DNA from: an uncultured Lachnospiraceae bacterium
GTDB lineage: Bacteria > Bacillota > Clostridia > Lachnospirales > Lachnospiraceae
Direction: 5' to 3'
Assembly: GCA_945919075.1 (NCBI GenBank)
Contig: CAMEIX010000019.1
Span: 1-58,253, forward strand
DNA length: 58,253 nucleotides
Shown here: piece after piece, positions 7,807 to 15,860 of the stretch
How the letters are laid out: each line of letters starts with the position of its first letter
How positions within the stretch are numbered: position 1 is the first letter of the stretch
The notes under the pieces: generated by a model
Told to the model about the DNA's origin: nothing
Databases searched by the model: none
Seen by the model: the letters and a program-made list of their open reading frames with translations, nothing else
Position numbers and translations under genes: made by a program

Positions 7807-8568
7807 TTATGCTTCCTTCACGCTATCAAAATGCCAGGATAATATATTAAGCTCAATAATCGGTGATCCGCAATACTTACAGACCTTTGCACCGACACCC
7901 TCAAGCGGGCCGCCACAGTTCGGACAGTTTGTGGCAAGTGCCGCATCATGAAGATTTTCTATCATGGTTCTGTCCTGGATATAAATGCACTCCACATTAT
8001 ATCTGGCCTGCGTCTTCATCTTGGCATCACCGCTTACGATAGAACCGTCTTCGCGTTTCTTGTAATGATAATACTCCACAGAAGACTGAAAAATCACACT
8101 GCATTTTGCAGGATTCTTCACATAATCGCGAATCTCAGTCCGGTGAATCTTAATATTGTCAAACTGTTCATTGAGCCCCTGGCTTTCCATTTCATCAACG
8201 CGTAGCTCAATGGACTTTTTAAGTTCTTCCGTGCCTTCGGAAAGTATACTTACATTTCCCTCATCCAGTGCACGCAAATAGGATACCAAAACATTTTTGG
8301 CGCGGGTTTTCATCTCATTATAATGAAAATCCGGGAAATCTTTGGTAATCATCGGCAACTTGATACTGGTCATACCTGCAACACTTTTGGGTGTTGTGGC
8401 ATACTCTAATTCCTGTTTACGTATTCCTTCGGCAATGGTATTGGTTCCCCATGCCATCTTTGCAAAATCCCTTGCTGTTCTTTTAATTTTCCGGTAGACA
8501 CCGTAACCGATGCCTACCAGAATTAAAATGAGAACAAGCGCCACAATCAAACTGATCATAAAAGGCAT
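7807..8568 (-). CDS. membrane-anchored zinc-ribbon protein, Tim44-like
   Basis: 253 aa. One N-terminal membrane span (ISLIVALVLILILVGIGYGV) is followed by a middle domain of about 130 residues whose pattern (FHYNEMKTRAKNVLVSYLRA, then YNVECIYIQDRTM) resembles the Tim44/NTF2-like fold. The C-terminus carries a zinc ribbon, CPNCGGPL followed by CKYCGSP. Function is not known; such proteins often sit next to SPFH-zinc-ribbon genes, as here (the SPFH gene lies 29 nt upstream). The assignment of the middle domain is tentative. Confidence 0.6.
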   Translation of the reverse strand: MPFMISLIVALVLILILVGIGYGVYRKIKRTARDFAKMAWGTNTIAEGIRKQELEYATTPKSVAGMTSIKLPMITKDFPDFHYNEMKTRAKNVLVSYLRALDEGNVSILSEGTEELKKSIELRVDEMESQGLNEQFDNIKIHRTEIRDYVKNPAKCSVIFQSSVEYYHYKKREDGSIVSGDAKMKTQARYNVECIYIQDRTMIENLHDAALATNCPNCGGPLEGVGAKVCKYCGSPIIELNILSWHFDSVKEA

Positions 8569-8597
8569 TTGTCGTTTCTCCGTATCACTGTTTTTAA

Positions 8598-9980
8598 TTA
8601 TTTAATATCATTTTCATCAAAAACATCTCCGCACTCAGGGCAGAATTTAGGAGGATGTGTAGGATCTTCGGGTTCCCATCCACACTTGTCACACTTGTAA
8701 AGAGGTGCCCCCTCCGGCTTCTTTGTACCACAGTTCTGACAGAACTTACCCTGGTTTACCTGACCGCAGGTACAGGTCCAGCCTGCATCAGCAGGTTTTG
8801 GCTGTCCACATTCCATACAGAATTTGCCTTTGTTGTCTTCTTTGCCGCAAGCGCAGGTCCAGCCTAATATAGCGGCTGCTGCTCCTGCTGCAGGACCGGT
8901 TGCAACACCTGCCATCATCTGGGGCTGAGCTGCAGCCTGCTGCATAGCTGCCATCTGCTGTTGCTGTGCTCCCATCTGATAAAGGTTTCCTGCATTCATG
9001 CCACCGGTCATGTTTGCCATATTCATACCCATGAATCCCATCATGGCACCACCTTCGTTCTTTGCTGCATCCTTCATTGCCTGCATCTGTGCTGCTGCCA
9101 GACCTGCTGCTGCCATGGTAGGATCTTTGTAAGCTGCTTCATCCTGCTTACTCTGAATCTTTTCCAGAATTTCCTTAGGAATGGAAGGATTGAGGGTAAT
9201 GGATACCATCTCAAGACCACGGTTCTCCATCCAGTCCTGTTTTAATTCCGCATTCATGGCTGCACGGAGTTCTTTATTGCTTCTGGAAAGCTCGCTGTAA
9301 CGGATACCCTGCTCTACCAATGTACCTAATGCAGGAGTAAGCGCTGCAATCAGCTCTTCCTTCATCATTCCCATGATGTTATCTTTCTTAAATGTATCTG
9401 TTACATTTCCACAAATCTTGGTATAGAATACAACAGGGTCTGCAATCTGGAAGCTGTATTTACCATTTGCTTTCAGTTCGGTATCAATGTCAAGACCTAA
9501 TTTATTGTCCACTACACGGAAAGGAATGGGAGTTGCAGTACCATAGTAATTGTCCATAATTTCCTTGGTATTAAAGTAGTACACTCTCTGGTCCCTTGCT
9601 GCATTTCCACCAAAGGTGAATCTTCTCCATGCGCTTACGGCTGTCTGGCCCAGACTCTGTAAAAACTTACCTGCAAAGATAGAAGGCTCGCTGGAATTGT
9701 CATATCTAAATTCTCCTGCCTCCGCACAGATATCAACGATTTTACCATTGTCAACGATAATCATACACTGACCTTCGTTAACTGCAATAACAGAACCGTT
9801 GGAAATGATATTGTCCATACCCTTATTATTAATGTTATGGCCATCATTTACCTTTTTCTGTCCTTTTACCATTAAAGTGTCATTCGGAATGGAATCACAA
9901 TAGAAATACTCAAGCCATGTATCACCCATGGTGGTTCCGATCATGTCCATACCCATTTTAGCTAATCTGATTAAGCCCAT
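8598..9980 (-). CDS. SPFH-domain protein with triple zinc ribbon (YdjI/virion-core-like)
   Basis: 460 aa. The first 300 residues form an SPFH (band-7) domain of the YdjI class: YDNSSEPSIFAGKFLQSLGQ, then VYYFNTKEIMDNYYGTATPI, then TLNPSIPKEILEKIQSKQDE. A Met/Gln/Ala-rich flexible stretch (residues 300-375) follows. The end holds three zinc ribbons: CACG with CMECG, CTCG with CQNCG, and CDKCG with CPECG. In Bacillus, YdjI-type proteins help localise membrane-stress machinery, but none of that machinery is encoded here. It is probably co-transcribed with the next gene and divergent from an XRE gene. Confidence 0.75.
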   Translation of the reverse strand: MGLIRLAKMGMDMIGTTMGDTWLEYFYCDSIPNDTLMVKGQKKVNDGHNINNKGMDNIISNGSVIAVNEGQCMIIVDNGKIVDICAEAGEFRYDNSSEPSIFAGKFLQSLGQTAVSAWRRFTFGGNAARDQRVYYFNTKEIMDNYYGTATPIPFRVVDNKLGLDIDTELKANGKYSFQIADPVVFYTKICGNVTDTFKKDNIMGMMKEELIAALTPALGTLVEQGIRYSELSRSNKELRAAMNAELKQDWMENRGLEMVSITLNPSIPKEILEKIQSKQDEAAYKDPTMAAAGLAAAQMQAMKDAAKNEGGAMMGFMGMNMANMTGGMNAGNLYQMGAQQQQMAAMQQAAAQPQMMAGVATGPAAGAAAAILGWTCACGKEDNKGKFCMECGQPKPADAGWTCTCGQVNQGKFCQNCGTKKPEGAPLYKCDKCGWEPEDPTHPPKFCPECGDVFDENDIK

Positions 9981-10015
9981 CTTTACTCCTCCGTTTTCAT
10001 AATTTTTGTCTATAC

Positions 10016-10126
10016 CAGTTTATGAACAGGTTTGCTTCCATTGTACCAAGTTTTTAATGATTTCACAACAAACTTTTACAAGAAATGGATTTTTTCTTTA
10101 CAAACCATTGTTTTTTTCATAAACTG
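10016..10126. promoter_or_regulatory. 11-bp inverted repeat flanking the divergent SPFH/XRE promoter region
   Basis: CAGTTTATGAA (10016-10026) and its exact reverse complement TTCATAAACTG (10116-10126) lie at the two ends of the 184-bp gap between the divergent genes, each 38-45 nt from a start codon. Two identical sites in opposite orientation, one per promoter, suggest a shared regulator, possibly the neighbouring XRE protein. Binding is not shown. Confidence 0.45.
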
Positions 10127-10164
10127 ATTACATATTTATTATAACAGAAGAGGATGAATCAGAA

Positions 10165-10653
10165 ATGGGAAAAAAAGCCACGAAAGCTGCCGATAATATG
10201 TACTATCTCGCACGATATGAGGCAGCAAAAGAAAATGAGGACTTCACAAGCCGTGAAAAGGCCGCTGAAATTCTCGGAATTGACCGTACCAGACTGGCAA
10301 GAATCGAACTGGATACCATCATACCGTATCCCGAAGAAGTTCTTTCCATGGCAAATACCTACAATTGCCCGGAACTTTGCAATTCCTACTGTGCCAGAGA
10401 ATGTTCCATTGGCAGAAAAAATGTCAAGGAAGTGGAAATGGATGATTTTGACCGACTCACCTTAAAGGTACTCGGTTCCTTAAAAAATATTGATGATCTC
10501 CGCCTTTCCTTAATCGCCATCTCCGAAGACGGCGTGATTTCCGAAGACGAGCGCCCCACCTTCCAGAATATTCTGGACTCTTTAGAGAAGATTGCCACCA
10601 ATGCAAAAGCCCTGCAGCTTTGGGCCATGAAGAATATCCATATCAAAGAATAA
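10165..10653 (+). CDS. XRE-type helix-turn-helix regulator
   Basis: 162 aa. The N-terminal domain contains EDFTSREKAAEILGIDRTRL followed by ARIELDTIIPYPEEVLSMAN, a helix-turn-helix of the XRE/Cro-CI class. Four Cys at residues 70-82 (CPELCNSYCAREC) could bind a metal or cluster, which would make it a sensor; this is inference. The C-terminal half is helical. It is divergent from the SPFH gene and may control both through the inverted repeats in the gap. Confidence 0.75.
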   Translation: MGKKATKAADNMYYLARYEAAKENEDFTSREKAAEILGIDRTRLARIELDTIIPYPEEVLSMANTYNCPELCNSYCARECSIGRKNVKEVEMDDFDRLTLKVLGSLKNIDDLRLSLIAISEDGVISEDERPTFQNILDSLEKIATNAKALQLWAMKNIHIKE

Positions 10654-10710
10654 TGCACCTTTTTTCCTTCTCCGAGTATAATAAAGCATCGATTGTATTT
10701 GGAGGATGTT

Positions 10711-11727
10711 ATGAAAAAAAGATGTAAAACCATTCTATGTCTGTCCCTTGCCGTACTGCTCTGTCTGTCCTTTTTACCGGCCTGTGCAGAAAAATCCGGT
10801 AAGGAGCAGTCATCCCTCACCAAAGTCACTTTGAATGAAGTCGCACACAGTATTTTCTACGCTCCCATGTATGTTGCCATTGAAGAAGGGTATTTTGCCG
10901 AGGAAGGCATTGACCTTACCCTGGTTACCGGTTTTGGCGCAGATAAAACCATGACCGCACTTCTTTCCGGAGAAGCCGATATCGGATTTATGGGAAGTGA
11001 GAGTACCATCTATACTTACGTGGGCGGAACCAAGGATTATGCTGTCAATTTTGCACAGCTTACCCAGCGTGCCGGCAACTTTCTTGTTTCCCGGACTCCT
11101 ATTGAAGATTTCAGTTGGGATATGTTAAAGGGAAAAAATGTACTGGGCGGCAGACCGGGCGGTATGCCTGAAATGGTCTTTGAATATATCCTTGTCAAAA
11201 ACAATATTGATCCCGAAACCGATTTAAACATTGATAAAAGTATCGATTTCGGTTCCACTGCTGCTGCTTTTTCCGGTGGTCAGGGAGATTTCACCGTAGA
11301 ATTTGAGCCCCATGCCACTGCCTTAGAGGCCAAAGGAGACGGTTATGTAGTTGCCTCTCTCGGAAAAGATTCCGGCTATGTACCCTACACCGCCTTCTCT
11401 GCTAAAAAGAGTTATATAGAAAATAATCCCGAAACCATAGAGGCTTTTGTCCGTGCTCTTCAAAAAGGCATGGATTATGTGAATACCCACTCCCCGGAGG
11501 AGATTGCAAAAGTCATCAAACCACAATTTGAAGAGACCGATCTGGAAACCCTTACCACTATTATCACCCGTTATCATGAGCAAAACACTTGGAAACAGGA
11601 CCTTATTTTTACCGAGGATGCATTTACCCTGTTAGAAAACATCCTGATGGAATCCGGTGTTTTAGAAGAACCGGTTCCCTATGCCGACCTGGTCAACACG
11701 GAGTATGCCGAAAAAGTCAAGAAATAG
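10711..11727 (+). CDS. NMT1/SsuA-type ABC substrate-binding lipoprotein, no transporter partner
   Basis: About 338 aa. A signal peptide with lipobox LPAC is followed by the type-2 periplasmic binding fold of the NMT1/SsuA/ThiY superfamily: SIFYAPMYVAIEEGYFAEEG, GFGADKTMTALLSGEADIGF, NVLGGRPGGMPEMVFEYIL. Relatives bind pyrimidine precursors of thiamin, alkanesulfonates or similar small organic ligands. The start is the ATG preceded by GGAGG (the frame extends 6 codons upstream without a better site). A TATAAT box lies at 10677-10682. No permease or ATPase gene is adjacent, so the ligand cannot be inferred from context. Confidence 0.85.
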   Translation: MKKRCKTILCLSLAVLLCLSFLPACAEKSGKEQSSLTKVTLNEVAHSIFYAPMYVAIEEGYFAEEGIDLTLVTGFGADKTMTALLSGEADIGFMGSESTIYTYVGGTKDYAVNFAQLTQRAGNFLVSRTPIEDFSWDMLKGKNVLGGRPGGMPEMVFEYILVKNNIDPETDLNIDKSIDFGSTAAAFSGGQGDFTVEFEPHATALEAKGDGYVVASLGKDSGYVPYTAFSAKKSYIENNPETIEAFVRALQKGMDYVNTHSPEEIAKVIKPQFEETDLETLTTIITRYHEQNTWKQDLIFTEDAFTLLENILMESGVLEEPVPYADLVNTEYAEKVKK

Positions 11728-11773
11728 TCATGTTGTAACCGCTATTCATCACATGCATTACCGAACATGTAAA

Positions 11774-11815
11774 AAGCCGGAAGGACTGTTTTAGTCCTTT
11801 TCCGGCTTATTTTTT
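11774..11815. terminator. bidirectional terminator between the binding protein and DUF1836 genes
   Basis: A stem made of AAGCCGGAAGGACT and AGTCCTTTTCCGGCTT with a 4-5 nt loop is flanked by A-runs on the left and a T-run (TTATTTTTTG) on the right, so it can end both convergent transcripts. The last four codons of the DUF1836 gene lie inside the stem. Confidence 0.8.
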
Positions 11816-12432
11816 GTCTTGGCTTCTTTTTTCTCATTTCCGTGTTTTTGAGTTTCTTCCTGTTTGCGCATATCGTCAATCATGCTTTCAATCATAGCCT
11901 TTTTAATAAAGACATCACAGGCAAGCAGGCAGATTAAGGAAAACTGCTGCAGGAATTCCCGGTCCCCTTCCGGAACATCCTTGAATGTATTTCCCGCCAT
12001 GTCGTACTTTTCTTTCACGTCTTTCCTGATACTCTCAATCTCTGGTTTAGAAAGGGAAAACACTTCCGTATAAATATAACGCAGATTAAAACTTTCATCA
12101 TCCTTAAAATATTTCTCTGTCATGGGCTGGAGCAGAGTCTGGATATCACTGATAGACAGAATATTTTTGAAGTAGAAAATAAAAATCAGTAAAAGCATAT
12201 GCTCCTTACTGTATTTTTTCTTCTCCGGTGAAGGCAAAAGATTATTTTTTGCATAGTTATTAATCATGGTCTTGGTCAGCACCTTATCCTCACCCGGATT
12301 ACGCGTTGCACTGCGAAGCCTCTTATCCATGAATGTGGTGACCTGATCCATATACAGATCAATGTTTGGTATATCTTCTACCTTAATATACTTGTAATTA
12401 TCTAACACTTTCCATAATTCATCTATTTCCAT
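11791..12432 (-). CDS. DUF1836 protein
   Basis: About 213 aa. Recognised from the DUF1836 pattern: NIDLYMDQVTTFMDKRLRS, TKTMINNYAKNNLLPSP, KYSKEHMLLLIFIFYFKNIL, SISDIQTLLQPMTE. The first part resembles a winged helix-turn-helix of the MerR sort, so a DNA-binding role has been suggested for the family, but no function is established. The start at 12432 follows GGGGTG. The Lys/Glu-rich C-terminus overlaps the terminator. Confidence 0.8.
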   Translation of the reverse strand: MEIDELWKVLDNYKYIKVEDIPNIDLYMDQVTTFMDKRLRSATRNPGEDKVLTKTMINNYAKNNLLPSPEKKKYSKEHMLLLIFIFYFKNILSISDIQTLLQPMTEKYFKDDESFNLRYIYTEVFSLSKPEIESIRKDVKEKYDMAGNTFKDVPEGDREFLQQFSLICLLACDVFIKKAMIESMIDDMRKQEETQKHGNEKKEAKTKNKPEKD

Positions 12433-12473
12433 ATTTTCACCCCAATGGTAATTTGTCAAAACCTTTAGAACAT

Positions 12474-12502
12474 ATTATATAGTATTTAAAACCACATGAC
12501 AA
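12474..12502 (-). promoter_or_regulatory. sigma-A promoter of the DUF1836 gene
   Basis: Minus-strand -35 TTGTCA (12497-12502) and -10 TATAAT (12474-12479) are separated by 17 bp, upstream of the DUF1836 start at 12432. Confidence 0.65.
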
Positions 12503-12565
12503 GTTTTTCTTTTGGATTTATGTCCAAATTTCTATGACAAATGCAATTTCCTGATGCAGTTTCTC

Positions 12566-12594
12566 TTTACTTTAGGACTTTAGTATGTTAAAAT
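12566..12594 (+). promoter_or_regulatory. sigma-A promoter of yerC
   Basis: TTTACT (12566-12571) and TAAAAT (12589-12594) are 17 bp apart, about 65 nt before the yerC start codon. The stretch between this promoter and the DUF1836 promoter shows no other gene. Confidence 0.55.
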
Positions 12595-12659
12595 ATTTGT
12601 TGTCAAAACGTAACGTGTTAAAGTGTGAAAGCGAAATTGATATAGAATCGAGGTAAGTC

Positions 12660-12956
12660 ATGAACAAAAAAATCAAAACTCCCGCAGTAGACTTTTTATT
12701 TGATGCTATTTTATGTTTGAAAACCCGAGAAGAGTGTTACGGATTTTTTGAGGATCTCTGCACCGTAAACGAACTTTTGTCTCTCTCCCAGCGTTTTGAA
12801 GTGGCTGCTATGTTAAAGGAAAAGAAAACCTATCTGGAAATCGCCGAAAAAACCGGTGCTTCTACCGCCACAATCAGCCGCGTAAACCGTTCCCTGAATT
12901 ATGGCAACGACGGCTACGACCTTGTTTTTGACCGTATGGAAAAACCGGAGGCTTAA
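12660..12956 (+). CDS. yerC: TrpR-related protein YerC/YecD
   Basis: 98 aa. The pattern FDAILCLKTREECYGFFEDL, ELLSLSQRFEVAAMLKEKKTY and IAEKTGASTATISRVNRSL matches the YerC/YecD family, which has a TrpR-like helix-turn-helix. These small cytoplasmic proteins are common in Firmicutes; a tryptophan-repressor role has not been shown. The gene is preceded by GAGGTAAGTC. Its last codons overlap those of the convergent bactofilin gene by 4 nt. Confidence 0.85.
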   Translation: MNKKIKTPAVDFLFDAILCLKTREECYGFFEDLCTVNELLSLSQRFEVAAMLKEKKTYLEIAEKTGASTATISRVNRSLNYGNDGYDLVFDRMEKPEA

Positions 12957-13387
12957 TCCTCCGGTTCTTTCTTATTTTCTTCTCCATCATTTTCTTTTGA
13001 CTCTTCTGTTTCCTCTGACGCTGTTTCGTCTGTCTCCTCTGACGATTCCTCTTCGCCATGGCTCATATCGCATTTTCCCTGGAAGACAGCCTTCTCATCT
13101 ATTACAATTACGCCGGTCTTAATATCCCCGATTACCTTGGCATCGGGAGTCAGTTCCGTCTTCTCCGGTGCCACAATATTACCATTAATCTCTCCGCCTA
13201 TTACAGCACTTGCTGCTTCTACATTCCCGGTAATCTTCCCGCTTGGTCCCACTACAAGTGCACCGGTAATGGTAACATCACCTTCCACCATTCCGTCAAT
13301 CCTGACAGAACCGGGGGCGCTCAATGCTCCATGACATACTGCATCTTTTCCGATTATGGTTGTGATCTGTTTATCAAATTTCTTCAT
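12953..13387 (-). CDS. bactofilin (polymer-forming cytoskeletal protein)
   Basis: 144 aa. The central region (residues 10-100) shows the regular beta-helix repeats of bactofilins: TTIIGKDAVCHGALSAPGSV, RIDGMVEGDV, VGPSGKITGNVEAASAVIGG. The last 40 residues are Glu/Ser/Thr-rich and disordered. Bactofilins form non-polar filaments near the membrane that organise cell-wall enzymes. The gene lies 19 nt after the M23-like gene in the same direction; pairing of a bactofilin with a LytM/M23 protein is a known arrangement. Confidence 0.9.
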   Translation of the reverse strand: MKKFDKQITTIIGKDAVCHGALSAPGSVRIDGMVEGDVTITGALVVGPSGKITGNVEAASAVIGGEINGNIVAPEKTELTPDAKVIGDIKTGVIVIDEKAVFQGKCDMSHGEEESSEETDETASEETEESKENDGEENKKEPED

Positions 13388-13406
13388 ACCTAATAATCCC
13401 TCCGTG

Positions 13407-14120
13407 TTATCCGTTGATAGAAATAATCTGTGCCGGATTGATAAATTCTCCGTTAAGCATGATTTGGTACCCCAAATCCATATTATCCGACGAAATGATG
13501 AATAAGGTAGTGCCTGCGGCCACCTCGTCCCCCATCTTTACCTGAGCCTCTCCTCTGTTACGGTAAACGGACACATATCCGTTACCATGGTCAATCAATA
13601 CCCGGTTACCATAAATCTCATCCTCTTCAATGGCGGAAACAATACCCTTTCCGGAAGCTACTACAAAGGTTCCTTCCGATCCATGGAATACAATGGCAGG
13701 CTCTCCTTCCGTTACTTCATCAATAGCAGCTGCACCATTAAGCGGTAACGCAGTCGGTACACTCTGTGCCGCAATTTCCTCCTGCAGGTTTCCCGCTTCT
13801 TCCGCTTTATTGTTCACGGTCACGGAAAGCAGTTCCACCTTGCCGTTTAAGGCTTCAATCTCTAACTGAAGCTCATCATTCTTTGCCGTAGCCTCTGCAA
13901 GTTCGTTTCTCAGATTCTCATCCTTGATTCTCTCGGCATCCCAGATCTGTGCCTCATAGATTGCATATCCAAAACCGCCGCCAACTGCCAGACAGAAAAC
14001 AACAACCAACAGGATGGCTATAGCCGACGGAATACGGAATTGAATTATCTCTCCGTCAGCACGATCCGTCGTAAAAATAATGAAATGGTTTACTTTTCTC
14101 TTGTGCTTCTTTCTTTGCAT
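13407..14120 (-). CDS. M23/LytM-like membrane protein, probably catalytically inactive
   Basis: About 237 aa. A basic N-terminus is followed by one membrane span (residues 30-55, IPSAIAILLVVVFCLAVGG), a coiled coil (ELAEATAKNDELQLEIEALN) and a C-terminal M23-type beta domain (GKGIVSAIEEDEIYGNRVLI, then DHGNGYVSVYRN). The zinc ligands of active LytM enzymes are not seen: the first HxxxD motif is absent and the HLHFE motif reads LGYQIM. It may act as a scaffold or activator with the bactofilin next to it. The start is the ATG after GGAGGTGA; the in-frame upstream GTG lies inside that site. Confidence 0.75.
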   Translation of the reverse strand: MQRKKHKRKVNHFIIFTTDRADGEIIQFRIPSAIAILLVVVFCLAVGGGFGYAIYEAQIWDAERIKDENLRNELAEATAKNDELQLEIEALNGKVELLSVTVNNKAEEAGNLQEEIAAQSVPTALPLNGAAAIDEVTEGEPAIVFHGSEGTFVVASGKGIVSAIEEDEIYGNRVLIDHGNGYVSVYRNRGEAQVKMGDEVAAGTTLFIISSDNMDLGYQIMLNGEFINPAQIISING

Positions 14121-14238
14121 TAAAAAAGTCACCTCCGGTAAACATTAGGAATATTTTACCACAGGTGACTGTTTTTAACAACATTTTCTTAACAGTTTTG
14201 TAATATTTACATAAAATCTTTACTTTTCTTTGTACAAA

Positions 14239-15303
14239 TTATATATGCAATTTCATATCTCCATCCTTAATCCAGCCGATTTTACGCATAATTTCGGAAA
14301 TTGCAAGTGTTACAAGAGCCGGTAACACAAAATGCATCAGTGCAATCAGCCCCAGTGCTGCTCCATTGCTCATCCCATTTGCCGTCATGGCACCATATGC
14401 CGCAATCTGTCCCACAAACCCTGCGCTACCCATTCCGGAACCCACAGGAGTACTTACCATACCGAATACCGCAGAAGCAATAGGGCCCAAAATGGCACTC
14501 GACAAAATTGCAGGCAACCAGATTACAGGCTTTTTCATGATATTGGGCACCTGAAGCATACTGGTTCCCACTCCCTGTGCAATCAGTCCTCCGGTTTTAT
14601 TTTCGCGGAAACTTGCCACTGCAAAACCAACCATGTTGCAACAGCAGCCGATGGTTGCCGCACCGGCAGCAAGCCCGGAAATACTCATGGAAATACCGAT
14701 TGCTGCCGAACTGATGGGAAGGGTTAAAATCATTCCCATAAGAACAGAAATCAGCATGCCTCCAATTACAGGATGTGCTTCCACATTGATATTCACCATG
14801 TTGCCAAGCCAGGTCATAAAGGTGGATATGTAGGGACCGAAAATGAGCCCTGCCGCTGCGCCGGAGAGAATGGACACAAGCGGTGTAACCAGAATATCCA
14901 CCTTGGTACGTCCTGCAATGAGATGACCCACTTTAATGGCAATGAGTGCTGCAATAAAAGCCCCAAGGGGTTCGCCCGGCTTACCCAGGGCAAAACCTTC
15001 CATGGCTGCTACGGTAGGGAATGCACCAATCATACCGGTTACGGCGGCGGACACGGTAACCAGCGGACCTTCTTTATATTTGCATGCCACACCGACACCG
15101 ATACCGGCACCGGTTATGGTTTTTGCCACTTTGGCGATGGCAATCAGATACATGCTGAGAGCCGCGCATCCGTCCAGATTTCCCAGAAGTACACCAATCT
15201 GTTCAATGATAGTACCGATGATTAAGGTCGAAAAAAGACCAAGTGCCATTCCGGACAGACCATCAATAAAAATATTGTTACATATCTCTTTGAACTTTTT
15301 CAT
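14239..15303 (-). CDS. PTS EIIC-like membrane protein, PfoR family
   Basis: 354 aa with about nine hydrophobic segments rich in Gly, Ala and Ile. The opening NNIFIDGLSGMALGLFSTLI and the segments AKTITGAGIGVGVA, TGMIGAFPTVAAMEGFAL and VGSGMGSAGFVGQIAAYGAM match the PTS_EIIC type-2/PfoR family. PfoR was first described near perfringolysin O in Clostridium perfringens and called regulatory, but these are membrane proteins that may carry sugars. No EIIA or EIIB gene is nearby. It is monocistronic as far as can be seen. Confidence 0.75.
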   Translation of the reverse strand: MKKFKEICNNIFIDGLSGMALGLFSTLIIGTIIEQIGVLLGNLDGCAALSMYLIAIAKVAKTITGAGIGVGVACKYKEGPLVTVSAAVTGMIGAFPTVAAMEGFALGKPGEPLGAFIAALIAIKVGHLIAGRTKVDILVTPLVSILSGAAAGLIFGPYISTFMTWLGNMVNINVEAHPVIGGMLISVLMGMILTLPISSAAIGISMSISGLAAGAATIGCCCNMVGFAVASFRENKTGGLIAQGVGTSMLQVPNIMKKPVIWLPAILSSAILGPIASAVFGMVSTPVGSGMGSAGFVGQIAAYGAMTANGMSNGAALGLIALMHFVLPALVTLAISEIMRKIGWIKDGDMKLHI

Positions 15304-15391
15304 TTTTCTCCTCGCTTTTCACTGTTAAGTCAACTGTCTTGTCAGTCAGTAAAAAAGTAGCACACTCCCGAAGAAAAATCAAGTCTTTCTA

Positions 15392-15420
15392 TTTACTTTT
15401 TAATAGAATTATGATATTCT
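15392..15420 (+). promoter_or_regulatory. sigma-A promoter of the cold-shock gene, with downstream palindrome
   Basis: TTTACT (15392-15397) and TATTCT (15415-15420) are 17 bp apart. The transcript would have a leader of about 50 nt that contains a perfect hairpin, GCATAC and GTATGC around AAA (15433-15447). Cold-shock mRNAs often have structured leaders. Confidence 0.55.
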
Positions 15421-15476
15421 GAATACGTTGTAGCATACAAAGTATGCATTGACTTATTTATTTGGAGGTATCAACA

Positions 15477-15677
15477 ATGAACAAAGGTACAGTAAAGTGG
15501 TTTAACAACCAAAAAGGTTATGGTTTCATCTCTGATGAAGCTGGCAATGATGTTTTCGTACATTACTCCGGTCTCAACATGGAAGGCTTCAAGTCTCTTG
15601 AAGAAGGTCAGGCTGTTGAATACGAAGTAGTTAATGGCGAAAAAGGACCTCAGGCTGTAAACGTAACCAAGTTATAA
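15477..15677 (+). CDS. cold-shock protein, CspA family
   Basis: 66 aa, a single cold-shock (OB-fold) domain. RNP1 reads KGYGFIS and RNP2 reads DVFVHYSGL, preceded by [10 protein letters not shown]. It binds single-stranded RNA and DNA and acts as an RNA chaperone. The ATG at 15477 follows TGGAGG; the frame extends 5 codons further upstream without a binding site. The gene has its own promoter and terminator. Confidence 0.95.
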   Translation: MNKGTVKWFNNQKGYGFISDEAGNDVFVHYSGLNMEGFKSLEEGQAVEYEVVNGEKGPQAVNVTKL

Positions 15678-15784
15678 TTCCGATTATAACAAATCATAAT
15701 CAGTAACACGATGTACCGTTCTCAAATATAAATGACTTCACCGGAAATTTTATTTAGAATTAGCAATATCGTCTTATAGGATTA

Positions 15785-15820
15785 GAAAAAGAACCAATCC
15801 ATGGATTGGTTCTTTTTTTG
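15785..15820 (+). terminator. terminator downstream of the cold-shock gene
   Basis: AAGAACCAATCC and GGATTGGTTCTT form a near-perfect 12-bp stem around AT, followed by a T-run (TTTTTTTG). The A-run on the other side means it may also serve the convergent alcohol dehydrogenase gene. Confidence 0.85.
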
Positions 15821-15860
15821 TATACTTTGGGTGGATAGAATCCTACAATAACTTTATGTC

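Noticed and set aside
13058..15328. Long plus-strand frames (111-150 codons) opposite the bactofilin and PfoR-like genes
   Set aside because: They lie antisense to clearly recognisable genes, lack ribosome binding sites and show no family motifs; they are shadows of biased codon use.
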